Assembly (NCBI GenBank): GCA_030624785.1
Contig: JAUXJK010000109.1
Span: forward strand, 1 to 6,897
Length of the DNA stretch: 6,897 nucleotides
Direction: 5' to 3'
From: Actinomycetes bacterium
Lineage (GTDB): Bacteria > Actinomycetota > Thermoleophilia > Gaiellales > Gaiellaceae
Shown here: positions 1-6,833 of the stretch, in pieces
Numbering within the stretch: the stretch's first letter is position 1
How the letters are laid out: the number at the start of each line of letters is the position of its first letter
Translations under genes and position numbers: made by a program
The notes under the pieces: generated by a model
The model's database searches: none
What the model was told of the DNA's origin: nothing
Seen by the model: only the letters and a program-made list of their open reading frames with translations

Positions 1-2
1 AG

Positions 3-446
3 CTGCTCGACCTCGCCGGCGGGGTCGCCAGCGAACAGCCGCTTGGCGCCGTCCAACCAGGAGGCGCGTCATCCAACTTTCTTGGGCCCGAATCGCTCGA
101 CGTCGCCCTCGACTTTGACGGCGTTGCGGCGGCGGGATCGATGTTGGGATCGGGCGCCGTCGTCGTCATGGACGAGACAACCGACCTGCTCGCAGCCGCT
201 ACAAACGTTCTTGGCTTCTTCCGAGAAGAGAGCTGCGGCAAGTGCGTGCCCTGTCGCGTCGGAAGCAAGAAGGCCGAGGCCATTCTGATGGAGATACTCG
301 CCCGCGACGGCGGCGCCGCTGACGTCGACGAGCGGATATTCGAACTCGAGGAAACCCTCCGTCTGACCTCGATATGCGGACTCGGCCAGGTCGCGCTAGG
401 TCCGGTGATAAGCGTCACCAAACTCGACGGCACGCGACCCTCGTGA
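3..446 (+). CDS. NADH-dehydrogenase flavoprotein subunit, NuoF/FdhB type, C-terminal part (probable formate dehydrogenase beta subunit)
   Basis: The frame is open from the left edge, so this is the last 147 residues of a longer protein whose FMN- and NAD-binding part lies upstream. The visible part has the end of the flavoprotein domain (AVQPGGASSNFLGPE, then AAAGSMLGSGAVVVMDE, about residues 17-57). The N3-type [4Fe-4S] motif ESCGKCVPCR follows with Cys78, Cys81 and Cys84, and the fourth ligand is Cys125 in TSICGLGQ. The family takes electrons to or from NAD through FMN and this cluster, in respiratory complex I, NAD-linked hydrogenases and NAD-linked formate dehydrogenases. The ending CGLGQVALGPVISV resembles the formate dehydrogenase/hydrogenase branch (CGLGQTAPNPV) more than complex I NuoF, and two molybdenum-insertion genes follow. 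A formate dehydrogenase subunit is therefore the best guess, but the catalytic subunit is out of view. Its stop overlaps the next start (GTGA), implying one transcript and coupled translation. Family is sure; partner enzyme is inferred. Confidence 0.88.
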   Translation: MLDLAGGVASEQPLGAVQPGGASSNFLGPESLDVALDFDGVAAAGSMLGSGAVVVMDETTDLLAAATNVLGFFREESCGKCVPCRVGSKKAEAILMEILARDGGAADVDERIFELEETLRLTSICGLGQVALGPVISVTKLDGTRPS

Positions 447-1681
447 CGCGCGAGTTCTTCTCCGTCAAGACCGTGTCCGAGGTGAATGCCGGCTTCATTC
501 CTGCTCGGCGAACCCAACTCGAGGAATGCGCACTAGGCGACGCTCTCGGCCGCGTGAGCGCACAACCCATCGTGTGTGTGCACAACCTGCCCGGCTTCGC
601 GCGCTCGGCAGTCGACGGCTTCGCGCTCAGAGCTTCCGACACCTTCGGAGCGTCGTCATCAGTGCCCGCCGGTTTGACCGTGCGAGGGCAGGTGGAGATG
701 GGCAGCCCACCGAGCATTGCGCTCGCGCCCGGGGAGGCCGTCGCCATCCCGACCGGCGGCGCGCTGCCCGACGGCGCGGATGCGATCGCAATGGTCGAGC
801 ACACGGCGCCAGCGGTTGGCGACACCGTCGACGTACTCCAACCCGTCGCGCCAGGCGAGGGCGTAGTTCGAGCGGATGAGGACGTACGGGCTGGCACCGA
901 GGTAGTCCCGAGCGGCCAGAGCCTGCGCCCCGCTCAACTGGGAGTGCTGGCTGCCGCGGGCGTAACCTCCGTCGCGGTCCGCGCTCGACCGCGCGTTTCG
1001 ATCTTCTCGACCGGCGACGAGGTCGTGGTGCCCGAGACGCCCCGCCTTGAGATCGGGCAGGTCCGAGACGCCACAGCGAGCGCGCTGGCTGGCATGACAT
1101 GCCGCGGCGGTGGGACGCCCGAGATCGGCGAGATCATCCGTGACGAGTTCGCGCTCATGCGTGTCTCACTGCAGGCGGCACTCGAGCATTCCGATCTCAT
1201 CGTCGTCTCGGCCGGGTCTTCGGTCGGCGCACGCGATCTCACAGCAGAGGTTGTCGACTCTCTCGGCGACCCGGGAATCTGGTGTCACGGTCTGGCAATC
1301 AAGCCCGGAAAGCCGACGCTTCTTGCTGAATGCGGCGACGTGCCCATCCTGGGACTGCCCGGCAACCCCGTCTCCGCTCTCGTCGTGTTCGGCCTGATTG
1401 GTGTGCCGCTGATCCAGCGGATCGGTGGTAACACCCGGCCTACTCCGATCCCGAGGCTCCCGGCTGTACTGACCCGCGACGTACCCTCAGCGCCAGGACG
1501 TCTGGATGTCGTTCAGGTGCGTCTGGCACAGAACACGTCGGAGGCCTGGGAGGCCGAGCCATTGTTCGCCAAGTCTTCAGCTCTCTCCGTGCTCGCGCTC
1601 GCAGATGGCCAGATTCAGGTACCGGAGGAAGCGAGTGGTCTCTACGCGGGGGCCGAGGTCATGGTCGAGCTCCATGGCTGA
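443..1681 (+). CDS. moeA: MoeA-type molybdopterin molybdenumtransferase (stand-alone)
   Basis: A 412-residue cytoplasmic enzyme of the MoeA family, which inserts molybdate into adenylylated molybdopterin in the last step of molybdenum cofactor synthesis. Length and order match the family. The N-terminal motif LPGFARSAVDGFALRA is at 49-64, followed by VAIPTGGALPDGADAI and the GVVRADEDVRAG region. The MogA-like domain begins near RPRVSIFSTGDEV (about 182-194), has the glycine/serine loop SAGSSVGARD (256-265), then GLAIKPGKPT and GLPGNPVSA (304-312). A beta-rich C-terminal domain IV ends the protein. The GTG at 443 is chosen because it gives the typical beginning (TREFFSVKTVSEV) and overlaps the upstream stop as GTGA. 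Starting at 374 would add an unrelated basic tail read through the upstream gene. No clear Shine-Dalgarno is visible, which fits coupled translation. The loop AGSS replaces the usual SGGxS and SAVDG replaces SAMDG, so this is a divergent branch. Tungsten rather than molybdenum insertion cannot be excluded. Confidence 0.92.
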   Translation: MTREFFSVKTVSEVNAGFIPARRTQLEECALGDALGRVSAQPIVCVHNLPGFARSAVDGFALRASDTFGASSSVPAGLTVRGQVEMGSPPSIALAPGEAVAIPTGGALPDGADAIAMVEHTAPAVGDTVDVLQPVAPGEGVVRADEDVRAGTEVVPSGQSLRPAQLGVLAAAGVTSVAVRARPRVSIFSTGDEVVVPETPRLEIGQVRDATASALAGMTCRGGGTPEIGEIIRDEFALMRVSLQAALEHSDLIVVSAGSSVGARDLTAEVVDSLGDPGIWCHGLAIKPGKPTLLAECGDVPILGLPGNPVSALVVFGLIGVPLIQRIGGNTRPTPIPRLPAVLTRDVPSAPGRLDVVQVRLAQNTSEAWEAEPLFAKSSALSVLALADGQIQVPEEASGLYAGAEVMVELHG

Positions 1682-3602
1682 GCAGCCCAGAGCAGGACGC
1701 TACTTTCTCCAGAACGTTCCACTCGACCAGGCCCTCACCCGCTGGCGCTCGGACAGAAAGGCGCAGAAGTGCGACACGCGCGTTGGCACGGAGACCGTCG
1801 CAATCGAACAGGCAGCCGGTCGGATAGTCGGCGAAGCGATCTGGGCAAAGCGCTCCTCGCCGGCTTACGACGGAGCCGCGATGGATGGGATCGCCCTCCG
1901 ATCCGCACACACCCTGGAAGCCAGTGAGTCGACACCGGTGTTCATCGAGCGCGCTGACTATGAGCACGTCGACACCGGCGATCCGTTGCCACAGCATTTC
2001 GACGCCGTCGTCATGCGCGAGCACGTGCACTTCGACACGCAGGATCGGGCGGAGCTGCGCGCGTCTGTCGCGCCCTTCCAGCACGTGCGCTCGCTTGGCG
2101 AGGACATTGCGGAAACCGAGCTCCTGCTGGCGCCGGGGCATCTACTTCGCCCGATCGACGTGGCGTGCGTCGCAGCCGCCGGCAATACAGAGGTCTCGGT
2201 GCGCCAACGACCTCGTGTCGCGATCATCCCCACCGGAGACGAGCTCAAGCCCGTCGGCTCAACACTCGAAACGGGAGAGGTAGCTGACACGAACTCGCTG
2301 ATGCTCGCCGGCCAGACCAACGACGCGGGTGGAGTGGCCACGATTGCTCAGATCGTGCCCGACGATCCTGAGCAGCTCCGGGCGACACTCGCGACGAGCT
2401 GTGCCGCGGCCGACCTGGTGCTTCTGATCGCCGGCTCGTCCGCTGGACGCGACGACCACTCGGCGAACGTCATTGGCGCTGACGGCGTGCTCTCCGCTCA
2501 CGGCATTGCCGTCAAACCGGGACACCCGGTGGTGCTGGGAGTCGTCGCTGCGACGCCGGTCGTCGGCATTCCCGGCTACCCGGTCTCCGCTGCGCTGACG
2601 TTCGATTCGATCGTCGCCCCGCTCCTCGCCGAGCTTCAAGGTACGACGCCGAGCCGGCGCCCGCGAACCAAAGCGACGCTCGCCCGCAAGCTCCCTTCCG
2701 CGATCGGAGTCAACGACTGCGTCCGCGTACGTCTGGGCCGTATCAACGCGTCGCTCGTGGCCGTGCCTCAGAGCGGCGGCGCAGGCGTGCTTTCCTCACT
2801 GGTACACGCGGACGGCCTTCTGCAGATCGGGCCTGAGCGAGAGGGGCACGATGCAGGAGACGAGATCGATGTTGAACTCTTGCGCTCTCTCGAGGCGATC
2901 GAGAGCACGATCGTCTTCACGGGCTCGCACGACCTCGTGCTCGACGTCGCGGCGGCCGAGCTCAGGACTCGCAGCCCCGAGAACACCCTGACGTCGAGTG
3001 CAGTCGGATCGCTCGGCGGTCTGACCGCGCTTCGCGATGGCCTGTGTCATATCGCGGGCGCACACCTACTCGACGAGGCGACCGGCACATACAACCTGCC
3101 GTTCGTCGAGCGGATATTTGCCGAGGGCGAGGTCGCGGTCGTACGGCTCACACACCGTGACCAGGGTCTTATCGTGCAGCCCGGCAACCCGCTCGCGATC
3201 GCATCACTGGAGGATCTCAGTCGGCGCGAAGTTCGCTACGTGAATCGCCAACGCGGGGCAGGAACACGGGTACTACTCGACTACGAACTGGCGCAGCGGG
3301 ATATCTCACCCGACGCGATCAACGGCTACGGACGCGAGGAGTACTCACATCTGGCGCTAGCCGCCGTTATCTCTGGCGAGACCGCCGACTGTGGCATGGG
3401 CATCCTCGCCGCGGCACGTGCCTTCAACCTCGACTTCATCCCGATCACTTCAGAGCCGTTCGATCTCGTGCTTGCCGAGTCCTCGCTTGAGGACCCAACG
3501 CTCGCTCCGTTCCTCGCGCTGCTATCCGACGCGACATTCCGTCAGGCTGTCATGGACCTCGGCGGCTACGACGTTCGCGAGATGGGGCGACGGCTGCTGT
3601 AG
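1674..3602 (+). CDS. MoeA-like molybdenum insertase fused to a PBP-like (LysR-substrate-binding-like) domain
   Basis: A 642-residue two-part protein. Residues about 1-400 are a second MoeA: SPAYDGAAMDGIALR near 62-76, DAVVMREHV, VRSLGEDI, RPRVAIIPTGDEL (T187-G188-D189-E190), the loop AGSSAGRDDHS (253-263), GIAVKPGHPVVLG and GIPGYPVSA (298-306). From about residue 410 (STIVFTGSHDLVLD) to 630 lies a PBP-like domain of the type found fused to MoeA (Pfam PBP_like, PF12727). It contains AGAHLLDEATGTYNLP, RQRGAGTRVLLDYEL (525-539), NGYGREEYSHLA and the ADCGMGILAAARAFNLDFIP stretch. There is no signal peptide, so the binding domain should be cytoplasmic and probably senses or holds a ligand (molybdate, tungstate or a cofactor precursor; inference). 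The ATG at 1674 overlaps the upstream stop by 8 nt and gives the first plausible MoeA N-terminus. The longer frame from 1506 only re-reads gene 2. This protein may act with or instead of the stand-alone MoeA on the formate dehydrogenase cofactor. Confidence 0.9.
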   Translation: MAEQPRAGRYFLQNVPLDQALTRWRSDRKAQKCDTRVGTETVAIEQAAGRIVGEAIWAKRSSPAYDGAAMDGIALRSAHTLEASESTPVFIERADYEHVDTGDPLPQHFDAVVMREHVHFDTQDRAELRASVAPFQHVRSLGEDIAETELLLAPGHLLRPIDVACVAAAGNTEVSVRQRPRVAIIPTGDELKPVGSTLETGEVADTNSLMLAGQTNDAGGVATIAQIVPDDPEQLRATLATSCAAADLVLLIAGSSAGRDDHSANVIGADGVLSAHGIAVKPGHPVVLGVVAATPVVGIPGYPVSAALTFDSIVAPLLAELQGTTPSRRPRTKATLARKLPSAIGVNDCVRVRLGRINASLVAVPQSGGAGVLSSLVHADGLLQIGPEREGHDAGDEIDVELLRSLEAIESTIVFTGSHDLVLDVAAAELRTRSPENTLTSSAVGSLGGLTALRDGLCHIAGAHLLDEATGTYNLPFVERIFAEGEVAVVRLTHRDQGLIVQPGNPLAIASLEDLSRREVRYVNRQRGAGTRVLLDYELAQRDISPDAINGYGREEYSHLALAAVISGETADCGMGILAAARAFNLDFIPITSEPFDLVLAESSLEDPTLAPFLALLSDATFRQAVMDLGGYDVREMGRRLL

Positions 3603-3636
3603 CCGCACAGGAGCTCTGCGAAACTAGTAGCTACGC

Positions 3637-5016
3637 ATGGAGCCTTCGCTTACCAGGAGCCTGGCGACATTCACGTCGGAGACGGCCTATGACAGCATCC
3701 CGCCGGACGTCGTCGAAACGCTCAAGCTCGCGACCCTGAACATCCTCGCCTGCTGCCTGGGCGGGCTCCAGACGCGAATCGGTCAGCTACACGTCGAGAT
3801 GGCGAAGGAGCTCGGCGGCGGCGCCGAACAAGCGACCATTCTGGGCGATGGCACGCGCGTTTCGCTGCCGTTCTCGGTGTACGCAAACAGCAATCTGGCG
3901 TTTGCGCTCGACTACGAGGACATGCTCTTCGCCGTCGCCCACCCGGGGTTCGCAGCCATCCCGAGTGGACTCGCTCTCGGGGAAGGAAGAACGCTGTCTG
4001 GCCGCGAGTTCATCGCAGGGATAGCTGTGGGCTACGAGGTGACATCGCGGATCGCAATGACGATGCAGCCGTCGCAGGCGCGTGCGCGACGCGTCTGGGG
4101 ACAGCAGTTCCATCCGTTCGCATCGGCCTGCACAGCAGCCAACCTGCTCGGCCTTGACCCAGAAGAGTCCGAGGTCGCGCTTGGCGTCGCGGCGACCTAC
4201 GCAACGGTTCCATCCGTCTACAAGTACTTCGGTCCGGTTCGTGACACGCGCCCGATCAGAGAGATCAAGCAGGGCTGGGGTTGGATCGCGATGGGCGGGC
4301 TGATGGCGGCTCTGTCAGCTCAGAAGGGCTTTCAGGGTGGGCTCGGCGCGCTCGACGGAGATTTCGGATTCTCCAGCATGGCAGGATCTGACCGCTTCGA
4401 CCCGCAGCGAGGTCTCGCGAATCTAGGAACGGACTGGTTCATCCGCGAGCTCGAATACAAGATTCATCCATCGATCGGCATCAACCACCCCGCGTACTGG
4501 GCAGCGACCCAGCTCGTCGAAGAGCATGACTTCCCAGCGGAATCCGTCGAGAGCATCGAGATCACAACGCCCTGGGGCAACCTGCTTGCGGACAACGCTC
4601 CAGCGGGCGCGGTAGACGCCCAATTCTCGCTGCCATACACGGTGGCAACCGCCATCGATCGAAGACCACGCTCGCCACAGCTCTACGACGAAGTGGTGCT
4701 CCGCGATCCATCCGTCTTACGGCTACTCGATCGCACCCGGGTGGTCCACGATGTCAAAGCGGACGCAACGTTTTACGAGGAACAGCGCATCCTGCAAGAA
4801 GTCTCGGTGTCGCTTGCAGACGGGCGCACCCTCACCAAGGCTGCCGAGTTCCCACGAGATCGCCCAACCTACGGTCACAAGGAGATCGAAGAGAAGCTCC
4901 ACGAGCTCGCGGGCGAGATCCTGACGCAAGAGCGAATAGACGCCGTGATCGAGGCCGTTCACGGTCTTCCTTCCCTCGCGGACATCTCGGAACTGGCCTC
5001 TCTTCTGTCGCCATAG
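3637..5016 (+). CDS. MmgE/PrpD family protein (2-methylcitrate dehydratase-like, substrate unknown)
   Basis: A 459-residue, full-length member of the MmgE/PrpD family, which includes 2-methylcitrate dehydratase, cis-aconitate decarboxylase and iminodisuccinate epimerase. The N-terminal helical domain begins SLATFTSETAYDSIPPDVVE. The core signature SNLAFALDYEDMLFAVAHPG has D92 and H102. H159 lies in QQFHPFASACTAANLLG, K211 in REIKQGWGW, and K275, H277 and H284 in EYKIHPSIGINHPAYWA. These correspond in order and spacing to active-site residues of the family, so an active enzyme is expected. The C-terminal lid domain ends with the usual short helices (ELASLLSP). ATG 3637 is the only reasonable start, since an in-frame TAG sits at 3628. 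The nearest GGAG (3610-3613) is 23 nt away, so it may be coupled to the gene 34 nt upstream or begin a near-leaderless transcript. No methylcitrate synthase or lyase is nearby, so a propionate role is not supported. The neighbours point to amine or C1 catabolism, but the reaction cannot be named. Confidence 0.88.
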   Translation: MEPSLTRSLATFTSETAYDSIPPDVVETLKLATLNILACCLGGLQTRIGQLHVEMAKELGGGAEQATILGDGTRVSLPFSVYANSNLAFALDYEDMLFAVAHPGFAAIPSGLALGEGRTLSGREFIAGIAVGYEVTSRIAMTMQPSQARARRVWGQQFHPFASACTAANLLGLDPEESEVALGVAATYATVPSVYKYFGPVRDTRPIREIKQGWGWIAMGGLMAALSAQKGFQGGLGALDGDFGFSSMAGSDRFDPQRGLANLGTDWFIRELEYKIHPSIGINHPAYWAATQLVEEHDFPAESVESIEITTPWGNLLADNAPAGAVDAQFSLPYTVATAIDRRPRSPQLYDEVVLRDPSVLRLLDRTRVVHDVKADATFYEEQRILQEVSVSLADGRTLTKAAEFPRDRPTYGHKEIEEKLHELAGEILTQERIDAVIEAVHGLPSLADISELASLLSP

Positions 5017-5101
5017 CGGCCGCGTAGCGCCACCACGCGACAGCTCTGAGGCCATGGCCGTTAAGGTGCGCCGAGCACAAGGCGCCACGAGGAGGAACCG
5101 T
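5017..5101. other. 85-nt intergenic spacer between the MmgE/PrpD gene and the glutamine synthetase-like gene
   Basis: This is the longest clear spacer between two firmly placed genes. It holds the Shine-Dalgarno of the downstream gene at its right end and a perfect 10-base palindrome GGCCATGGCC at 5050-5059. No GC-rich hairpin followed by a T run is present, so no intrinsic terminator is called. No convincing -35/-10 promoter pair was recognised. Readthrough from upstream genes is plausible. Confidence 0.5.
5090..5096 (+). promoter_or_regulatory. Strong Shine-Dalgarno site for the glutamine synthetase-like gene
   Basis: AGGAGGA, complementary to the 16S rRNA 3' end, ends 5 nt before the ATG at 5102. 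It is the clearest ribosome binding site in the window and decides this start over the in-frame ATG at 5054, which would add 16 mostly basic residues not typical of the family. The gene is thus set up for efficient independent initiation, unlike the overlapping genes upstream. Confidence 0.85.
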
Positions 5102-6472
5102 ATGGACCAGCCAGCATTCACAGCGGACGATGTACGCAAGACCATCGCCGACAACGACATCGAGTTCCTGTTTGCGCAGTTCGTCGACCTCTACGCGCGC
5201 CCAAGCGCGAAACTCATCCCCAGCGCGAATCTCGATGACCTGCTCGAAGACGGTGCCGGCTTTGCCGGGTTCGCGGCTGGCGAGATCGGACAGCTACCGA
5301 ACGATCCCGATATCGCCGCGATCCCTGATCCTGCGAGTTTCACGCCCGTGCCCTGGCAGCCGAACCTTGCGCGCTTCGCGTGCGACGTAACTGTTGAAGG
5401 CGAGCCCTGGCCCTACGACCCACGCACGATCCTCAAGCGGACACTCGACGCCGCAAAGGGCAAGGGCTTCGAGTTCAAGATGGGACTCGAGCTCGAGTAC
5501 TTCTTGATTCAAAAGAACGACGACGGGTCAATCCGTATCGCCGACGAACTCGACACGCTCGAGAAGCCCTGCTACGACCTGCGGGGGCTAACGCGCAACT
5601 ACGACTTTCTCACGACAGTCTCGCGCTACGTCAATGGGCTCGGCTGGGGCAACTACGCGAACGATCATGAGGACGCGAACGGGCAGTTCGAGCAGAACTT
5701 CACCTACGCGAATGCGCTCACGAGTTGTGACCGCGGAATCTTTTTCCGCTACATGGTGCACACGCTCGCCCACCAGTTTGGGCAGCTCGCGACGTTCATG
5801 CCAAAACCATTCACGCACCTGACCGGCAACGGCTGCCACTTCCACATGTCGCTCTGGGACGGCGACACAAACGTCTTCGCAGATGGCGGCGGCACCGACC
5901 CACGAGGCCTCGGGCTCTCGAAAACGGCCTACCACTTCCTTGGCGGTCTGTTGAAGCACGCACGCGCCTACAGCGCAATCACCGCACCCACTGTGAACTC
6001 CTACAAGCGGCTCAAAGTTGGCTCGACCGCTTCGGGCTCGACCTGGTCGCCCGTGTGGATCAGCTACGGCTACAACAACCGCACGCAGATGCTGCGCATT
6101 CCGGGACCCGGCCGTATCGAAGACCGGACGATCGACGGCTCGTGCAATCCATATCTCGCGTCCGCAGCTGTGCTGGCGGCCGGACTCGACGGGATCGAAA
6201 ATCAGATCGAACCACCCGAGCCGAACAGCGAGAACCTGTTCGAGATCCCGCATCAAGAGCTCACCGATAGGGGCGTCCAGGCCCTGCCGCGCACGCTCTC
6301 TGAGGCGCTTGACGAGCTCGAAGCGAACGACGTGATGCGACGCACCTTCGGCAAGGGTCGCGACGGCGAGGACGTCATCGACTGGTATCTGCGAGTCAAA
6401 CGCGACGAGTGGAACCGCTTCCACGAGTACGTCAGCCAGTGGGAGATCGATCAATACCTGACGCTGTTCTAG
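5102..6472 (+). CDS. Type III glutamine synthetase family ligase, GlnT/GmaS group (glutamate-ammonia or gamma-glutamylmethylamide ligase)
   Basis: A 456-residue ATP-dependent ligase joining glutamate to ammonia or a small amine through gamma-glutamyl phosphate. The N-terminal beta-grasp domain includes LYARPSAKLIP and DGAGFAGFAAGEIGQLP, the latter typical of the GlnT/GmaS (TIGR03105-type) branch rather than GlnA. Metal and catalytic residues of the fold are present: E130 and E132 in GLELEYFLI, E190 and E197 in HEDANGQFEQ, H246 and H248 in NGCHFHMSLW, NSYKRL (299-304), R327 in NNRTQMLRIPGPG, and E340/R342 in RIEDRTIDG followed by NPYLA. The ending (QWEIDQYLTLF) also resembles this branch. Sarcosine oxidase-type genes follow directly, the setting of gamma-glutamylmethylamide synthetase (gmaS) in the N-methylglutamate pathway, so methylamine or another alkylamine is a plausible substrate. 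Plain glutamine synthesis or glutamylation of a different amine remains possible, since sequence alone does not separate GlnT from GmaS. Start set by the AGGAGGA at 5090-5096. Confidence 0.9.
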   Translation: MDQPAFTADDVRKTIADNDIEFLFAQFVDLYARPSAKLIPSANLDDLLEDGAGFAGFAAGEIGQLPNDPDIAAIPDPASFTPVPWQPNLARFACDVTVEGEPWPYDPRTILKRTLDAAKGKGFEFKMGLELEYFLIQKNDDGSIRIADELDTLEKPCYDLRGLTRNYDFLTTVSRYVNGLGWGNYANDHEDANGQFEQNFTYANALTSCDRGIFFRYMVHTLAHQFGQLATFMPKPFTHLTGNGCHFHMSLWDGDTNVFADGGGTDPRGLGLSKTAYHFLGGLLKHARAYSAITAPTVNSYKRLKVGSTASGSTWSPVWISYGYNNRTQMLRIPGPGRIEDRTIDGSCNPYLASAAVLAAGLDGIENQIEPPEPNSENLFEIPHQELTDRGVQALPRTLSEALDELEANDVMRRTFGKGRDGEDVIDWYLRVKRDEWNRFHEYVSQWEIDQYLTLF

Positions 6473-6563
6473 ACCGCTCCTTCTCGTGGCCGCTGCCGCG
6501 GGATGTAGATTTCCTTGAGGTGTGCGCGCAACGGCGCAATACCTCGAACACGCTGCTCAACGA
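6473..6563. other. Spacer between the glutamine synthetase-like gene and soxD
   Basis: About 91 nt if soxD starts at GTG 6564, or 49 nt if it starts at GTG 6522. It has no terminator-like hairpin, no recognisable promoter and no remnant of a soxB gene. The segment 6522-6563 can be read as an N-terminal extension of SoxD, but it does not resemble the family. Confidence 0.45.
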
Positions 6564-6833
6564 GTGACTTTCCAGATTCCCTGTCCGAACTGCGGTTCCC
6601 GACCGGTCGACGAGTTCACGACCACTGGGGAGGTGCGCGAACGCCCAAAGGAGTCGCCGTCGCGCCGGGAGCTGTCGCACTACGTTTACTTCAAGCGCAA
6701 CGTGCGCGGTATCCAGACCGAGTGGTGGTATCACCGATTCGGCTGTGAACTCTGGTTCCTCGCAGAGCGCGACACGAACGACAACCGTGTCCTTGAGACG
6801 CGTCTGCCCGCACCGAGTCGGAGCGAGTGGTGA
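6564..6833 (+). CDS. soxD: Sarcosine oxidase delta subunit family protein (SoxD/MgdB-like)
   Basis: An 89-residue small subunit of heterotetrameric sarcosine oxidase or the related N-methylglutamate dehydrogenase, which oxidatively demethylate N-methyl amino acids in the cytoplasm. The family binds one zinc ion structurally through two N-terminal cysteines and a later His-x3-Cys pair. All four ligands are visible: Cys7 and Cys10 in IPCPNCGS, and His57 and Cys61 in WYHRFGCELWF. The rest also fits: DEFTTTGEV, a YVYFKRNVRGIQTEWWYH stretch and the closing ERDTNDNRVLET. GTG 6564 is chosen because known SoxD proteins begin within a few residues of the first zinc cysteine. The in-frame GTG at 6522 would give 103 residues, with a GAGG only 1 nt before it. 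Neither start has a well-placed Shine-Dalgarno. The stop overlaps the next start as GTGA, the usual soxD-soxA coupling. Family assignment is firm; sarcosine versus N-methylglutamate specificity is not determined by this subunit. Confidence 0.87.
   Translation: MTFQIPCPNCGSRPVDEFTTTGEVRERPKESPSRRELSHYVYFKRNVRGIQTEWWYHRFGCELWFLAERDTNDNRVLETRLPAPSRSEW

Noticed and set aside
374..442. Upstream extension of the first MoeA to an ATG at 374
   Set aside because: The 23 extra residues are basic and read through the end of the FdhB-like gene. MoeA homology begins right at the GTG at 443 with TREFFSVKTV.
141..446. ATG at 141 as the start of a short separate protein
   Set aside because: The frame is open to the left edge and the upstream residues (AVQPGGASSNFLGPE and onward) are good NuoF/FdhB sequence, so the gene is cut by the window edge rather than starting here.
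1506..1673. Upstream extension of the MoeA-PBP fusion to 1506
   Set aside because: The added 56 residues are an Arg/Ser/Pro-rich out-of-frame reading of the preceding moeA. ATG 1674 gives a sensible N-terminus and a normal short overlap.
3637..5016. Naming the MmgE/PrpD gene prpD (2-methylcitrate dehydratase)
   Set aside because: The family holds several different reactions, and no prpB, prpC or other propionate genes are nearby.
5050..5059. Perfect palindrome GGCCATGGCC as a possible operator
   Set aside because: Ten bases of GC-rich symmetry are expected by chance in such DNA. There is no spacer, repeat copy or nearby promoter to support a binding site.
5017..5101. Intrinsic terminator between the MmgE/PrpD and glutamine synthetase-like genes
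   Set aside because: No stable stem followed by a run of T was found on either strand.
5588..6454. Long minus-strand open frame of 288 residues opposite the glutamine synthetase-like gene
   Set aside because: It mirrors a firmly identified gene with intact catalytic motifs. Its translation is rich in Val/Arg/Ala with no recognisable domain, as expected from codon bias in GC-rich DNA.
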